Source: Phoronis australis (taxonomy: Eukaryota > Phoronida > Phoronidae). Taken from it: 64,000 nt of DNA. Location of the stretch: positions 1-64,000 of the forward strand of contig NMRA01000132.1 in the NCBI GenBank assembly GCA_002633005.1, written 5' to 3'. The translations under genes were made by a program, and so were the position numbers. Below the pieces are notes generated by a model. The model searched no databases. It had not been told where the DNA came from and saw only the letters and a program-made list of their open reading frames with translations. This document shows positions 41,040-53,257 of this stretch, piece after piece (the stretch's first letter is position 1; the number at the start of each line of letters is the position of its first letter).

Positions 41040-42115
41040 ATAAAAATAACCACTTGATGGTGCAAAATGTCCAATCCATCTGCAAATGAAACATGCCATC
41101 GCTCCTTCTATAGAAAGCTATTTACAAAATTTCACAGAAATCTGACAAAGAACTTCCAAGCAAAAAACAAAACAAAACCGAAAAAATGAAACTGCCACTA
41201 GGGGCACAGCGTCCACCTGAAAGTCGTCATCTATTGTTAGCCTGCTATAGAGACACTAAATATAAAGATTCGGCAGTGGGTTTAGGAAATATAGCTATGG
41301 CCGCAAAACAAAACAAAACTATCACTAGGAGGCGCCACAGTAGTCAACGTTATCATCATCCTCAACTGTCCTCTTCACACAGAGAACATATATGCCTATA
41401 TTCCAAATTTTATCAAACTCCATTGAGGACCTTTGAATATACAGAGATAATCGTAAAAAAACAAAATTGCCACTAGGGGGCACTGGTGAAAAACTCTGTG
41501 AGAAAGTCATCGTCGTCATCCGTTGTCAACATCATATAAATGCACTTGTTAAATTTAGTAAAGATCCTGCTAACGGTTTAGGATATACAGCCGTGGGCGC
41601 AAAAAAACAAAACTGCCACTAGGAGGCGCCATCTTCTTCATAGTAAGAACATACATGCTAATTTTCACAATTATCCTTAGAGCGGTTTGGTTAATAGAGG
41701 GGTGGAAGTCAAAATACAGACTCGAAAACAGTAAAAATGGCCACTGGGTGGCGCAAACTACGTCGAATCCATCCGAAAACTACAGGATAGTGTCATTTCA
41801 CTAATAGATGCCTATATTTCCACGTATTTTCACAAAATTTAAGTTAAATTTTGTGAAAATACGTGGAGGACCTCCGAAGATACAGAGGTGAGCGTAAAAA
41901 ACTAAAACTGCCACTAGGGGCACACCCGTAGCCGGAGAGATCCGAAATTTGTCGCCATTCCTTGTCAGCTTACTTGGGACACATCTGCCAAATGTCATCA
42001 AGATCCTGTGAGGGGTTTAGTAGATACAGCTGCGCACGCCGGACGACGGTCGCCGTACGACGGACCCCCGGACGCCGGACGCCCAGACCGAGATGACGCA
42101 ATATGCGACCACATA
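41040..42115 (+). repeat. Repeat module with CTCF-like motif array, copy 2
   Basis: Seven plus-strand boxes at 120-170-bp intervals: 41049 (degenerate CCACTTGATGGTGC), 41195 (CCACTAGGGGCAC), 41323 (TCACTAGGAGGCGC), 41470 (CCACTAGGGGGCAC), 41616 (CCACTAGGAGGCGC), 41743 (CCACTGGGTGGCGC) and 41911 (CCACTAGGGGCAC). Unit text such as GGTTTAGGA..ATACAGCC, GCGGTTTGGTT.ATAGAGGGGTGG and GAGGACCT..GAA.ATACAGAG is shared with copy 1. It ends in CGGACGCCGGACGCC repeats near 42065. Confidence 0.8.
41820..41866. repeat. Perfect 47-bp hairpin
   Basis: 23-bp inverse arms beginning CCACGTATTTTCAC are separated by a single G. Other units of the module have only one half (AAAATACGTTGAGGACC at 28679), so the second half is a local inverted copy. 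Confidence 0.95.
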
Positions 42116-42827
42116 TAAATACGTGGGCGCATAAAAATAATAATTATATAAGGGACAGCCACTAAGGCCAGAGCTCACATTGTTGTCAGCCCAATAGCCC
42201 CCTTAGAGAACCCTGCAATGTTGATTACTGTAATTTTTTATGAAATATAGTAAATATGATCAGGAGAAAAAAATTAGCTTGGTTGATCTTAGTGCAACTT
42301 TGAGCATTTTTTGCAATTCAAGATGGCGGATTCCGCCATTTTGAATTTCGACCCAGTTTAATTTATTCAATGTAATGACTAACATAGTCACGTAATACAT
42401 TTTCTGTGATGGGGAGTCCATTTCTGGTGTTATTTTATTGATACTGTGTCATTTTCAAGGTCAAACGTCAAATCGGCCTAGCAGCCTTTTGAGATTTAGT
42501 TTTTTATCTCATTATTTTTCATTTTCTTCATTAACCTCTACAAGATATATTTTCAAAATGGTGACTATTACTTAGATGTACTATAGGGGACCAAACATTT
42601 TGCTCACAAGTTTCAAGAGAGTTGTGTTGGCACAATAGAGAAACCATATGGCGTGGAAATGCTCATACGCTTAAAAGTTGCTGGTGCGTCCAGTACGGTT
42701 ACCGGTACTGTCCATTACTCCAAATAAACAGTTCTACGAAAAACCTCTTCTCCGAAAAGAAAACACTACTCCCAGGAAACCCACACCCTCTCCGAATATG
42801 AACGCATTTGTTCATTTTACAACTTTA
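42116..42827. other. Non-coding AT-rich stretch
   Basis: No coding signal. It lies between the CTCF-like module and the MITE that follows both module copies. Confidence 0.5.
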
Positions 42828-43048
42828 TTACATGCGCGAACCCAGTCTAAAATATGGGGGGCTCGAATTTTTGGCAATGTGGACCTTTTATAAACAAAAA
42901 ACGGGGACCAAAAATGGATATCTCATTCAGAGCTATGAATTGTACATTGACGCCTTTTTAGTGGACTTTTGTGTCGTTTTCTCGGACCTTTTTGTCCACT
43001 TCGCCAAATGGAGGCTCAGTTGAGCACCCCCAAGGTGCGCGCATGTAA
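42828..43048 (+). mobile_element. MITE, copy 2 (TTACATGCGCG TIR, TA target)
   Basis: The ends TTACATGCGCG and CGCGCATGTAA are perfect 11-bp inverse copies with TA on each side (42826-42827 and 43049-43050). This fits a Tc1/mariner-type MITE of 221 bp. A decayed relative is at 29751-30000. Confidence 0.7.
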
Positions 43049-43050
43049 TA

Positions 43051-46000
43051 TGATACATTTTCTCTCTATCAAGCGAACTTCAAAGAAGATGGGATACAAG
43101 ACTTGTTAACTACCAAGACAGTAAAAATGGCAGAAATAAGTCATTGGACTTGATTGTCACAATTTATTTTTTGTATGGGTAACATAAGTGAAATTTTGAG
43201 AAAATTTCGGAAGATCATGTAAAAAAAGTTGTAGTAACGGTGTTCTTTTGGAGCAGTGAACCTTCGGAGTAGCTGTTTTTTCGGAGTGGTGGGCCATCGG
43301 AGTAGTAACCTGTTATACACCAGTATAGTCAACGGATCCTCTGTAGGTATGCAATCTCATCACAGCCATGTTGTTACTCAATGTCTACTCAAATGGGGCC
43401 AGAGAGCTGATGGTTTATCTCGATGGTCAATAACCACCCATATCAGTAGATTGTCATTGTAAGTCAACACTGCTGTCTCTCATGTTTCTGCCTTGACTTC
43501 TTCCTTAGACAACCCTGTCTCAAGGAGATGTTGACATATTTCTTTGCACCAGATCACCATAATTGTTTACGGTACCTGCCCTGGCGTAGTAGTTTTTAAA
43601 GTAAACCGAACAACGTGAATATCACAATTATTTTCGACAAGAATACGATAGCGCCTCCATGTACGTTGTCTTAATGTCTTAATTTCCACATTTCGCACGT
43701 AACTCCATTCATAAAATAAAATAAACAATAAATGGCTAGGCGCAATAACGGCAACCTAAACTACGACAAAAGTTCAACAACCGTGTGGTAAGTGTTCAAC
43801 TAAAGTGCCGAACATTTCTGGCGAGAAGTTTATTCAAAGTTTAGCAGTCTGACGGAGTTCTTTCGAAGTTTATATTGAAGTTTCCTGTATGTGGAGACCC
43901 TGTCTAATAATGTCAAGAAAGTTCTCCTCGAAGCTGCGCACAGCTGTCAACACTTGGATGACAAGTACAACTATTATTAAAATCTCTTGGTCTATACACA
44001 CCCCCGTGGGTGCGCGCATGAGTACGTTCCAGAAGTCATAGTTTATGAGTTTTCCCTGGATTAATAACAGTGCCCATCCTAGTCTACGCATACGTAACCT
44101 GCACGGATTACGCGTAATCTCTACACATACCGCCATTCACGATGAGGCAGTGTGGCTTCCTCCACTTGTGGTCAAGTCACACGGGACACACTGCTGGTCG
44201 CTTGAGTCAAGATCCTCAGCTCTGTTTCAACTAATAAAGCATAAAGATGGTCCAAGGTGATCAGTGCAATGGGCCTTTCTAGAGCAACATGGTACGACAA
44301 TATTTTAAACTAGTTATTGAGATGTTGGGACGATATCTTATTCCAGTATTTAGCTATCCCTTATTCTTCATATAATGGAATCACAGAAATGATATTTCCG
44401 CATTTCCCATAAATTTAACATTTCGTCTTCCAAAATTGATGAATTTTCCTTGTCTCAGTTCAACGTGACCTTTGACCTCTCATTTGACATTGACTTTTAC
44501 CTTGCATCCAAAAAAATATATCAGAAAAAAAAATATATCAGAAATGGTTTCCACGTCCCGAAAACATTGGAAACCATAAATTGCAGGATCCTACAAGGTA
44601 TCATGTTCAGAGTGTGGAAATTAGGCGAATGTGCTCAAAGTTACACAAAGTGCAACCAAGTTAATTTTTTTCCTAACCACATATAATAAATTTCCAAAAG
44701 AAAAATAATTTACAGTAAACAGCATTGCAGGGTCACCTTTTTTGGCAATTAGACTAAGACATTGGGGGGTGGGGTGAGTGAACGCAAACAAAGTGATTGA
44801 TATCGCCAGTGAGTAATTGGAAACAAACTACAGTAGGACAAGAGAGTGGGATACCATTCAAACTTCGCAAGTTTTCTTACACTAGAAGGTCACCTTCTGA
44901 GGAATCCTGCTTTATCCTGTTATCATGCAGCTGTATCGTTGCGTTACCGTCATGCGTCCACGTTTTAGCGATGGTTTTAGCGGGCGTAGAGAAGGGACCG
45001 TTGTTTCGTGAGAGTTTCATTGATGTAGATCGGGGATGGTAAATTCAGTTTGCGTAGTTGACTTCTGTTGTGAAGGAAAGCAGCTCTGGTATTGTACGAC
45101 ACAAATTTACAGATGATAGGGCGATCTTTTCGAGAATCTCTAGCTCTATGTTTACGTAGTTTGGGTCCGTGTTAGATGAGAGGGTATGAAGGCATTGACG
45201 GAGGGGTGGTCAAGAGAGGAATACGAAATGTAAATGAGACGGAATTTGTTGGGTTCCTTCTTGGGGATGAGGCCTAAAGAGAGACAACAAAGTAGGACTG
45301 GGAGAGTGAAGAGACCGGCGTAGAGAGACGTGGAGATCTCTTTCATAGTGCCGGTTGACGATGGGATTGGAGAGGGCCGAGGGATGATTATGCGGCGTGG
45401 GAGAAAGGAAGGTGGAGGAAACACCAAACTGGACCCTTACGTTGACCCCTAAATGAGGTACTTGTAGTCGTAACCCAGCCGGTAAAGCTGGAGGGCTATG
45501 GAGAGAACTGCGGTAGGTGGTTTGAGGGTGAGCTTTCCATTGCAGGAAGAGCAGGAATGGAGATAGGGGAAATGGGATAGGAGCTTGGGGCAGGAGTGGG
45601 AGATGTACACCCAGCAGTACCCGTGGGATAAACGGGTAGACAGAGTATGATTTTCGGGATCTGAGGAAAGTTTGCACGCACAGCTCCTGGTTAATGGTAT
45701 ACCAGTGGGGGACCCGGAGTCTACGGAACTGCTGGCGGTAGAACATGGACATATGGAAGCCAAAACTGGAGATGAGTTCAAATAAGCTGTATGTCAAAAA
45801 CATCTGAAATATGTTATGTTGCCACTTTTTCCTGCCGTTTTCGTGCAGTCACTCTTAAATAGGATTGGTTTTTTTAGCAATCAATTTACAAAATAGGGTT
45901 TTAAATAATTTGTCAAGCTGCCCATCAAAAGCGAGTGAAAACTGCACGCGTGCCTCCTGCACTTACGTATAGCCTTGTGCGTTTTGCTCAGTGATAATAA

Positions 46001-49000
46001 TAATTCTAACAAATGAAGTTGCTACGGTTACAATTCGGACCAGTTCAATGTACTCAATAGTTTAATGATGTTTGTGTTTCAGCAGTCTGTGTGGATTTTT
46101 ACTATACGACAGTTTAGTGCGACGTCAACATAGCAATCTAGAAAGACAAAATTCACAGCAATTATAAAGAATACATCAAATTTTATCCGTGCGAAGGTTC
46201 AAAACACACGCTTAAAAGTGATTGATACAACCCTTCAACTCCATTTTGGAGCGCCCATTATATGATAATAACTACGGTGACCGAGATCGTGATAAAATAT
46301 TTGCATTTATAAAGCATCCATAGGTCAATGATTAGAACAATGTTCAATGTGAGTTATTTTACCTAGTTTCTCATCATTCCTTATCTATTCGGTATCTATG
46401 TCAAACGTGACGTGTGCTAGCTTATTGCCAACATTCACCTTGCAATATTTTAACCACATGTGGATGAGTGAAATCTTCATCTGATCGAAATCTGACGACG
46501 AAAGGTACAAGGTATGTGCATTTGTTATTTAAAGATCAGTGCATTTATTGACTGGGATCTTAGTCTTATGTTTCATTGGTACAGTCGTACGAAGCAAAGA
46601 TCAGCTTAAAACATCTGGACTCTGGACAGGGGATAGAATAATAGAAATAGGGACACCATTTTATTTCCCGAATGCCCAACTATTCACACCTGTGAAGTCT
46701 AGTTAATGAGTTGTCTTCACAAACACGTGATTTATAAAATGGTTATCATAGAAACGCGAAATTGTGTGATTCTGAGGAGTTTCTGGCGGGACAAGCCCAG
46801 AGAGAACAATCTTCTGACATGAGCCATAACGATCAATAGTATCCTGTTATTGTTTTCGTGTTATCTCGAATAATAGAGATATCTGAATTTTGAATCTCTT
46901 TTTGCGTTCTCTGTTGCGTCCTTTCTAAAGTGTAATTTTGATGAACAGTTTAGCACCGGTCATTCCACGTATCAGGTCATTCTAAACTACTAAAACATTA
47001 AGCAAGCCAAGAAATAGAGAAAATAAACATATTTCATATAGGTACGAAGTCATTAGGAAATTTTCGAAATTTTGATGTAGGCCATAAAAACTTTGTCCTG
47101 CCCCGAGAGGGCGTGGTTTTAAGAAAACACTAATCAGAAAAGGAATTGGTGGTTAAATAGTGGTTCAGTGTTTCAGAAGGAGAGTTTTACTTCTACATGC
47201 ATAATGTGTTTTTTATTCTAAATTACAACCCAAAATGGAAATCATGAAATAAACTTAAAAAAGTGGCTCCACATTTTTCTTGCCATGATAGCATTTGTTT
47301 TTTACCATAAAAGGAATTGACGGGTCAATTGTTTTTTTTTTTTCAAAAACAAATATTATCAAACTTTCCAAAATCATTGGCTAGGTAGCAATAAATTGAA
47401 AAACACAATAGGCCTAATTAGATATCCCTTGTAACAGCTCACGCTCAACCCGAGTTGCCTTAGTGTTGCTACAAAAAGTCACTGTTCGAGTCGCATCGCT
47501 TGAAAACACTGGCGCAGATAGAAGTGCCCAAAAGAGGTCAAACACGATGGCCCTGACAAATAAATGAAGTGTACCGACCGCAGGGTACGTTTGATGCTTT
47601 GGTAAACAGGGAGATCCCGGCCCGATGTGAGTGTGCTTTGCCGCCCACGCTGGTGTTCGGTAACATTCTAAGATTGTACACAGTCTTCTGTAGTAATGGG
47701 GACACGAAGGACAAATAATTTTTAAAACGGGAATACAAATATGAACGAGATAGTAAACAAAACAAGCTATAGCAAAAACATATAAATAGATCGAGAAGCG
47801 GAAAAGATCCAAAGGAGGAGGAACAGTTCAACTAGAACTTGAAACTGGACCAACAAGTACAATTCTTAATTTAAAATACAATATGTCACAATAGAAAAGC
47901 TATTCAAAACACCGATTAAAAATATGCGAACAAACAATGACGTACTTGTCTAAACGTGTCACATTTCATAAAACGACATGAGATGTTTTTCTATTTAGTT
48001 CTGTTATGAAAGTAAGTCTGGCGTTGCTACATATCAGTGGAATGATCGGCAATTGCAATCTTAGAAGACTTTCGAATATTTTTCATTTTGTCTAAATAGC
48101 CAATTTTCGATACAACGGCGACGTAATGAAAAGCACCTTGTGGTGAGATGGTAACAGAGCAGTACATGGAGGAGGTGGAAACGTGTTTAGTGCCACCTGT
48201 AGGTCACTTGGATGGAATTTAATCTGTGAAGCGGAATTTTCCAGCGCTTTTTTTTGTAAGTTCTTTGCGATGCAAATTACCACTGCTGTGTAGTGGGTTA
48301 TTCAAATGACACACAGAAATATCCAAGGTCTCAAAAATCGGGGAATAAAAGATCGTTTTGTCCTAACCAACTCGGCCACCAAAAGTAGCGGTCTGACTCC
48401 CATGGCTGTGAATCATTTTAACACTGCCAATAAGACGAGAATAAAAAACACTCAAGATAATGAACTGACAACTGTCCTGATACAAATAACTGACAACGAT
48501 TACAAGTGTGTCATCACTGTTAAGCTACCATGACTGTAAAATAATTTTAAAAAGTATTCCAAATAAAAATTGCAATTATCAAAATCGTCCAACTAACAAG
48601 AAACACTACCAAAAACGTAAAATTGTGCTATCAAAGTATATCATTTCTATGTTTCCCAATTCCAGAGCAAAAATATGTGAAGTTATATCCTGCTGCATTA
48701 CTTCTGAACGTTCAAACACGTGGCTGATTTTAAGGTTATGTAGGATCAAGGAAATTTTAGGCGCGCCCCACGTCATTGGCGTAAAAGTTTGGCGCAAAAA
48801 GAATTTCATTGATGCACTGTCATTGCCTAGCTTGGGCCAACAGGTTCATTAAAATTGTTATAAAGAAGGATAAGAGAAACTAGCGTGGCCCATAGGTCAT
48901 CCAAGTTGGTCCATAGATTTGAGATCGTGTGGGTATATATATATATTTTTTTTTCAATTGTTACTAGTTTGAAGCGGTCCTTGACAAGCTGGCACACCCC

Positions 49001-49859
49001 GTCAAAACTGGTGGTATTTTGAAATTCATTGTACTTGTTGATTCAGTGGAAGACATGTTTAGAGTTGGAAATCATCTTATTACAGTCCTCTTAACATTTT
49101 AACTCGAGCCATGTTTCTGAAACCGTGAACTCGCATTGCTCAGATCCTCATTCCTTTACATATATAAGAGAATTGTTTTACTTTATGTGCAACACAGCTT
49201 TCGTCCATAATGGGTATGGTCAATAATAATCAGGTGGGCAAAGCTTTTAACCATTTTTATAATCAAATGCAATGCAACCCAAGCTGGCATGTAAACAATC
49301 CCTCGGCGATCGAAAAAATCCAAAACATTTGTTTGACGACGAATGTTTAGTTCAGTTTATTTTCAACACCTTTAGAAGGCTTTGGCCCACATGTTACATA
49401 AAATTTACAGGATAACGCTGAGCTGCATTTCCCTGAGGCAATGGCGCGAAATACAAATTTCTTTAGACTGAGCTGAGCAATAGGCTCCGACATTTTTATT
49501 AGCTTTACAAATTTATGTTTATTTGGTTCACGTCAGCACCACTCAGGTATAAATGCAGTTCTCAGAGAACAGTACTTTTTACAAACACATGAAATGACAT
49601 TCGTCTTCAATTAGGGACACGCAGAAACAAAACATATGGTAAAATTTTGGTCTACAAGAGCTATCATCAAGTTATGATTGGAGCAACGTAATTTAGCCAT
49701 AGTTGCTAAAAAGATATATGGGATATCACGCAACAGATAGGAAACCATTTCAAAAGTAATTTTAAAGGAGGAATATGAATTAAGTTTTGAGCTATTCTCT
49801 ACAGCAATTAAAGCTCCAATCCTGTAAAAAAACAATGTTTAGTTCGCTACTCAAAAATG
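43051..49859. other. 6.8 kb without recognised genes
   Basis: No exon with a known motif. Minus-strand frames at 45803-45210 (197 codons) and 47812-47414 (132 codons) are the longest. The first lies in a purine-rich plus strand (45050-45760) that lowers stop frequency on the minus strand. At 43986 GGTGCGCGCATGAG resembles the MITE end described at 43048. Confidence 0.45.
45210..45803 (-). CDS. Hypothetical 197-codon ORF in a purine-skewed region
   Basis: Open minus-strand frame, with a second 110-codon frame overlapping it. The product would be Pro/Leu/Ser/His-rich (FPLSPFLLFLQW, LHSPPALPAGLRLQ) with no known domain. The plus strand here is unusually G/A-rich, which by itself removes stop codons from the minus strand, so chance is a real alternative. 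I saw no splice or polyadenylation support. Confidence 0.2.
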   Translation of the reverse strand: MFLTYSLFELISSFGFHMSMFYRQQFRRLRVPHWYTINQELCVQTFLRSRKSYSVYPFIPRVLLGVHLPLLPQAPIPFPLSPFLLFLQWKAHPQTTYRSSLHSPPALPAGLRLQVPHLGVNVRVQFGVSSTFLSPTPHNHPSALSNPIVNRHYERDLHVSLRRSLHSPSPTLLSLFRPHPQEGTQQIPSHLHFVFLS

Positions 49860-50215
49860 ACGAGAAAAGATGCGTCGCAGCCAGGGAGATCTCCCTGATT
49901 GTGTCATACCATAGCTTTGCGGCAAATTCCTAGCAGATGAAGCCCAGTTTTTCCTACCAGCCTCATCCATTGTGACATGTTTGTCATAGACTGATTTTGG
50001 ATTTCGATGTGCTGGCATTTTTAACAATTTAAACCAATATTTGATCAGCTTAACAAACAGCTTTACATAAATTGGATACCTTCCCAGTTCTCCCAGGGCA
50101 GAATGATTTGGACAGTTACTTCCAACTCCCAGCAGTGCTTTCAGAATTTCAATTGGACGAGCTCGATACTAGAATATTCTATAAATCCCCAAATCTCACT
50201 GCCATAGCTAATGAT
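49860..50215 (-). pseudogene. LINE ORF2 C-terminal relic
   Basis: Minus-strand text matches the end of ORF2 in animal LINEs. Pieces are YGSEIWGFIEYSSIELVQLK, then (after a frameshift) LLGVGSNCPNHSALGELGRY, PIYVKLFVKLIKYWFKLLKM and NPKSVYDKHVTMDEAGRKNW. The conserved GELGRYP and KYW blocks are clear. No RT domain is left on its right, so only the 3' tail survives. Confidence 0.75.
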
Positions 50216-51811
50216 ATGGCATACCATCGTGAACATAGATGTTTGAGCTGAAAATCATTGATAAGATATAGACGCTACCCTTCGGTTCTCAATCTGTCTC
50301 TTTACAGAGACCAAAATAAAGTCTACAAAATCACATAAAATATAGAAAAAAATATTTCTGAACAAGCAAACCACGTCATTGATATCCGCATCAAAAGAAA
50401 ATAACTGTAAGAAGTTTTAGAAAATGTTGAAACCCGATAAAAAGACAAATTGTACATAAGTATCTAATGAAAAATGGTTTGATGTTTTCAAAAGTGTTTA
50501 ATGAGATACTGCGGAGTATCCAATTTCATACCTATACTACAGACATTTTAATTACTATGATTCAAATAGTTAAATTAATTTATCGGAAGGTGATGATTAT
50601 TTACTAGACAAATGTATTTCTGAATGAAATTACTCTCAGTGTTAATTACATGAAACTCAGAAAATCATCTGATTGTGAAGGGATACCATTGTAGCATTTC
50701 AAATATTGTACACCCTGCCCTTTACTCACGTTTTTCATTGCTCTTAAAGGCACTATTTCCGCTTCATTTTTGTTAAAAACTTCATGAAACGGATCTTTAA
50801 GCAAACACTTTTATTCGAAACCTAAGCCCAAATAATAGCCTTTGCCATGGCATCGAATTTTTTTATAGTGAACTGAATTTAATACAGATTTTTTTAGCTT
50901 AATTTTTTCATTTTGTGTGGTGCACCAAGAAATAAATGGATGCCGGACGAAGTGTCAATCGAAGATTCGAGTGTCGAATATGAACTTGGAGTTTCGGTTA
51001 ATCTCAAGATCGTATACAGGCCTACGTGAACTCGAAATACCCACTCAAATAATCACGTTCAAGCTAATATAATTAGTTAACGGGTGAAATAAGTGCTTCT
51101 GGAACAAATAATTACAGAAATTTGCTACATTGAACAAAATATTCACCAGATTTCTTTAATGTGTGTTTAATTAAGAGCTCACGCTTACGCGATCTTCAGA
51201 TTAAGCAAAATTCAAGTTCACGCATACCAAACAAGTAATGGCAGGCGTTCGGTATAAGATAGGTTGTCCTCCGTTGAAAAGGCTTGCTAATCGTCCTCAA
51301 GTTGACTATTACCGCCGTAAAGTTTGAAATGAAGATCAGTTTGGGTGCTGGACTTATCTGCGATCCCAGATGGCTGTTACACGGTCTCAGTAAGGAAAGA
51401 TTTTGCTCGACAGGTAAGTCGTCAACGAATGACCGAGGCGCACTTTCAATGCTAACCATAAAGTTTTCTAAATGTTATGGTAGATTTATTTTACTGCCTA
51501 CCAGTACACCGACATTACAATATTCCTGTAGTAAAATTCTTGGTGTCTTTGACTGAGTATTTTTTGCGTTATTTTACTGTTTTAGTTGTTTAGGCCACGG
51601 GCTCGGTTTCGTCCACTTGTGTAGTGGATTAATTTGAGCAAACAAAGAAGCCATATTTACAAGTGTTTCTCATGTAAAAGTAAGGGGACTCAAGGTAAGG
51701 GCTGTTGAAACCAATTAAGATTTGTTGTGTCATTGTGTGATCTAAGGCATAGTGACAGCAATCCTTGAGTAATAATCATTTAATAATCTTCTCTTTTCCG
51801 AATTCATGTCA
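50216..51811. other. 1.6 kb without recognised features
   Basis: AT-rich. A 90-codon plus frame (51284-51556) and its antisense have no motif. Confidence 0.5.
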
Positions 51812-52060
51812 TCTTGCAGTGTGTATAGAGACTGACAGTCTATACAGCCTGTTAGTGCTAGTCTTGATACTCTAGCAGCCCTACACAACTAACTGGTCTT
51901 GTGGCTGTTTATGTTGACTGGCAGTCTATACATGTAACCAGTTAGTCCTACTTTTGATACTCTCTGCAAGGCTAACTGTGTAGTATTGTGGTTGTATACA
52001 GGACATGCTGGTAGTCAATACACCCTGCTAGTGGTAGTCTGGATATTCCCAAATTGGTGG
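51812..52060 (+). repeat. Three imperfect tandem units of about 90 bp
   Basis: Units near 51818, 51910 and 51990 share the order GACTG(A/G)CAGTCTATACA, CTGTTAGT.CTAGTCTTGATACTCT or close variants, then a CTAACT.. stretch. Confidence 0.6.
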
Positions 52061-52225
52061 TTTGTATTAATGTTATTTGTTGTTCTTCAGGGCGTTGCAC
52101 CAGTCATGACAGACAAGCATGAGTGGACTGCTCCACTGACAACTGCCAGCACTTTCAACTTGCATAGCAGGGAGTTACTAGAAGGTGCTGATGAAGACAA
52201 ATGAATTGAGAAGGGGTCATCTGAC

Positions 52226-52281
52226 CATGATGCATTCAAAAGAACCCAACATTAGTGAAGATGCTTCGCCATCAACAGCAG
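52226..52281 (+). CDS. Possible exon 1 of tentative gene
   Basis: A phase-0 reading ends KMLRHQQQ at the donor CAG|GTACCT (gt at 52282). Its frame joins the next open exon without a stop. Only 19 codons, with a stop upstream, so a start at AAGATGCTT (ATG at 52258) is possible. Support is weak and rests on phase agreement alone. Confidence 0.2.
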
Positions 52282-52419
52282 GTACCTATTCTAGCTTTGG
52301 ATAATGGCACATTATAGCATTCTGTAATGTTAACAGCTACAGAAAGTGTATTGTTTTTACCAAGGTATCAGCAGCCAATTGCCATCTCACGTTAACATGG
52401 ATTTGATTTTATGTTGTAG

Positions 52420-52577
52420 AACAAGAGATGTGTTGGGAATTTTCAACCTGCTGATTCTTATGTACTCTGGCAAGCGTTTTGCTATTCTCAAGGCCTTGTG
52501 TACCGGCTTACCAGAATTCTGCTAGCTATCAAGGAACACAGCAGGCCAGTCCTGGAAGATGAAGCTGGCAATGCAAG
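52420..52577 (+). CDS. Possible internal exon of tentative gene
   Basis: 158 bp between an acceptor TTTTATGTTGTAG| and a donor AAG|GTAATT. One frame is open throughout and includes CVGNFQPADSYVLWQAFCYS, QGLVYRLTRILLAIKEHSRP and VLEDEAGNA. It ends with two bases of an Arg codon, which the first base of the exon at 55325 completes. I do not recognise the protein. Confidence 0.35.
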
Positions 52578-53040
52578 GTAATTAATATAACTGCGCCAAA
52601 CATGCATTTTGGCTACTGGTGTGGCCACGACTCAGTTTTCAACAGGGGTTTAAAACTAAATTGTAAGTGGCCATTAGCGGGGTAGTGCTAAAATGAGTGA
52701 TAATTTAGGACTCTGCTAGAAACAAAGGGGCAAACACAAATTGAGATGAGAAGACGTGGGAAGGCCTTTTCTGCAATGAACAAGCCATGCCACGTCATGT
52801 TATGTCCCCAAGGCTACATCAGTGCAGCTTATGACAAAAAGACCACCTGCAATGCTTACAAGAAAGTTGAATTTGATTGTTCCTTGAATGGGAGATGATT
52901 TAAATAACCAAAAATTGTGACATATGAATTAAAAATGTCCGAGTGTGCTCCACATGTCTTGTGTGGGTGTGCATTGTGTGTTTATTTTCATCCATGCAAT
53001 GTTTCCTTGTCCATACCTATGTCGCATGATATCTCAAGAA

Positions 53041-53187
53041 CAGTGCTGTAGTGGGGCGTAGGCGCACGTAGGCGCAGCCAACCACCTTTTGGCATTTGAA
53101 GGTAGCGCTTACGCACCGTACAGTGCTCAAGGTGATACGGTGGGCTTTTGGCACCTACTTACCACAAATTTTACCACTTCAGCACTG
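53041..53187 (+). mobile_element. 147-bp hAT MITE with perfect 8-bp target duplication
   Basis: The ends are CAGTGCTGTAGTGG and its imperfect inverse CCACTTCAGCACTG. CTCAAGAA directly flanks both sides (53033-53040 and 53188-53195). CAGTG...CACTG ends and an 8-bp duplication are hallmarks of hAT transposition. The inside has GGGGCGTAGGCGCACGTAGG, shared with the relic near 38200. Confidence 0.9.
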
Positions 53188-53257
53188 CTCAAGAAGGAAG
53201 TTTTGTTTGTATTTTGTGCTGAAGTTTAGATGACAGCCTTGACTTTGAATTCACGGT

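Noticed and set aside
47414-47812. Minus-strand ORF of 132 codons
   Set aside because: No motif; a second frame of similar length overlaps it, which argues for chance.
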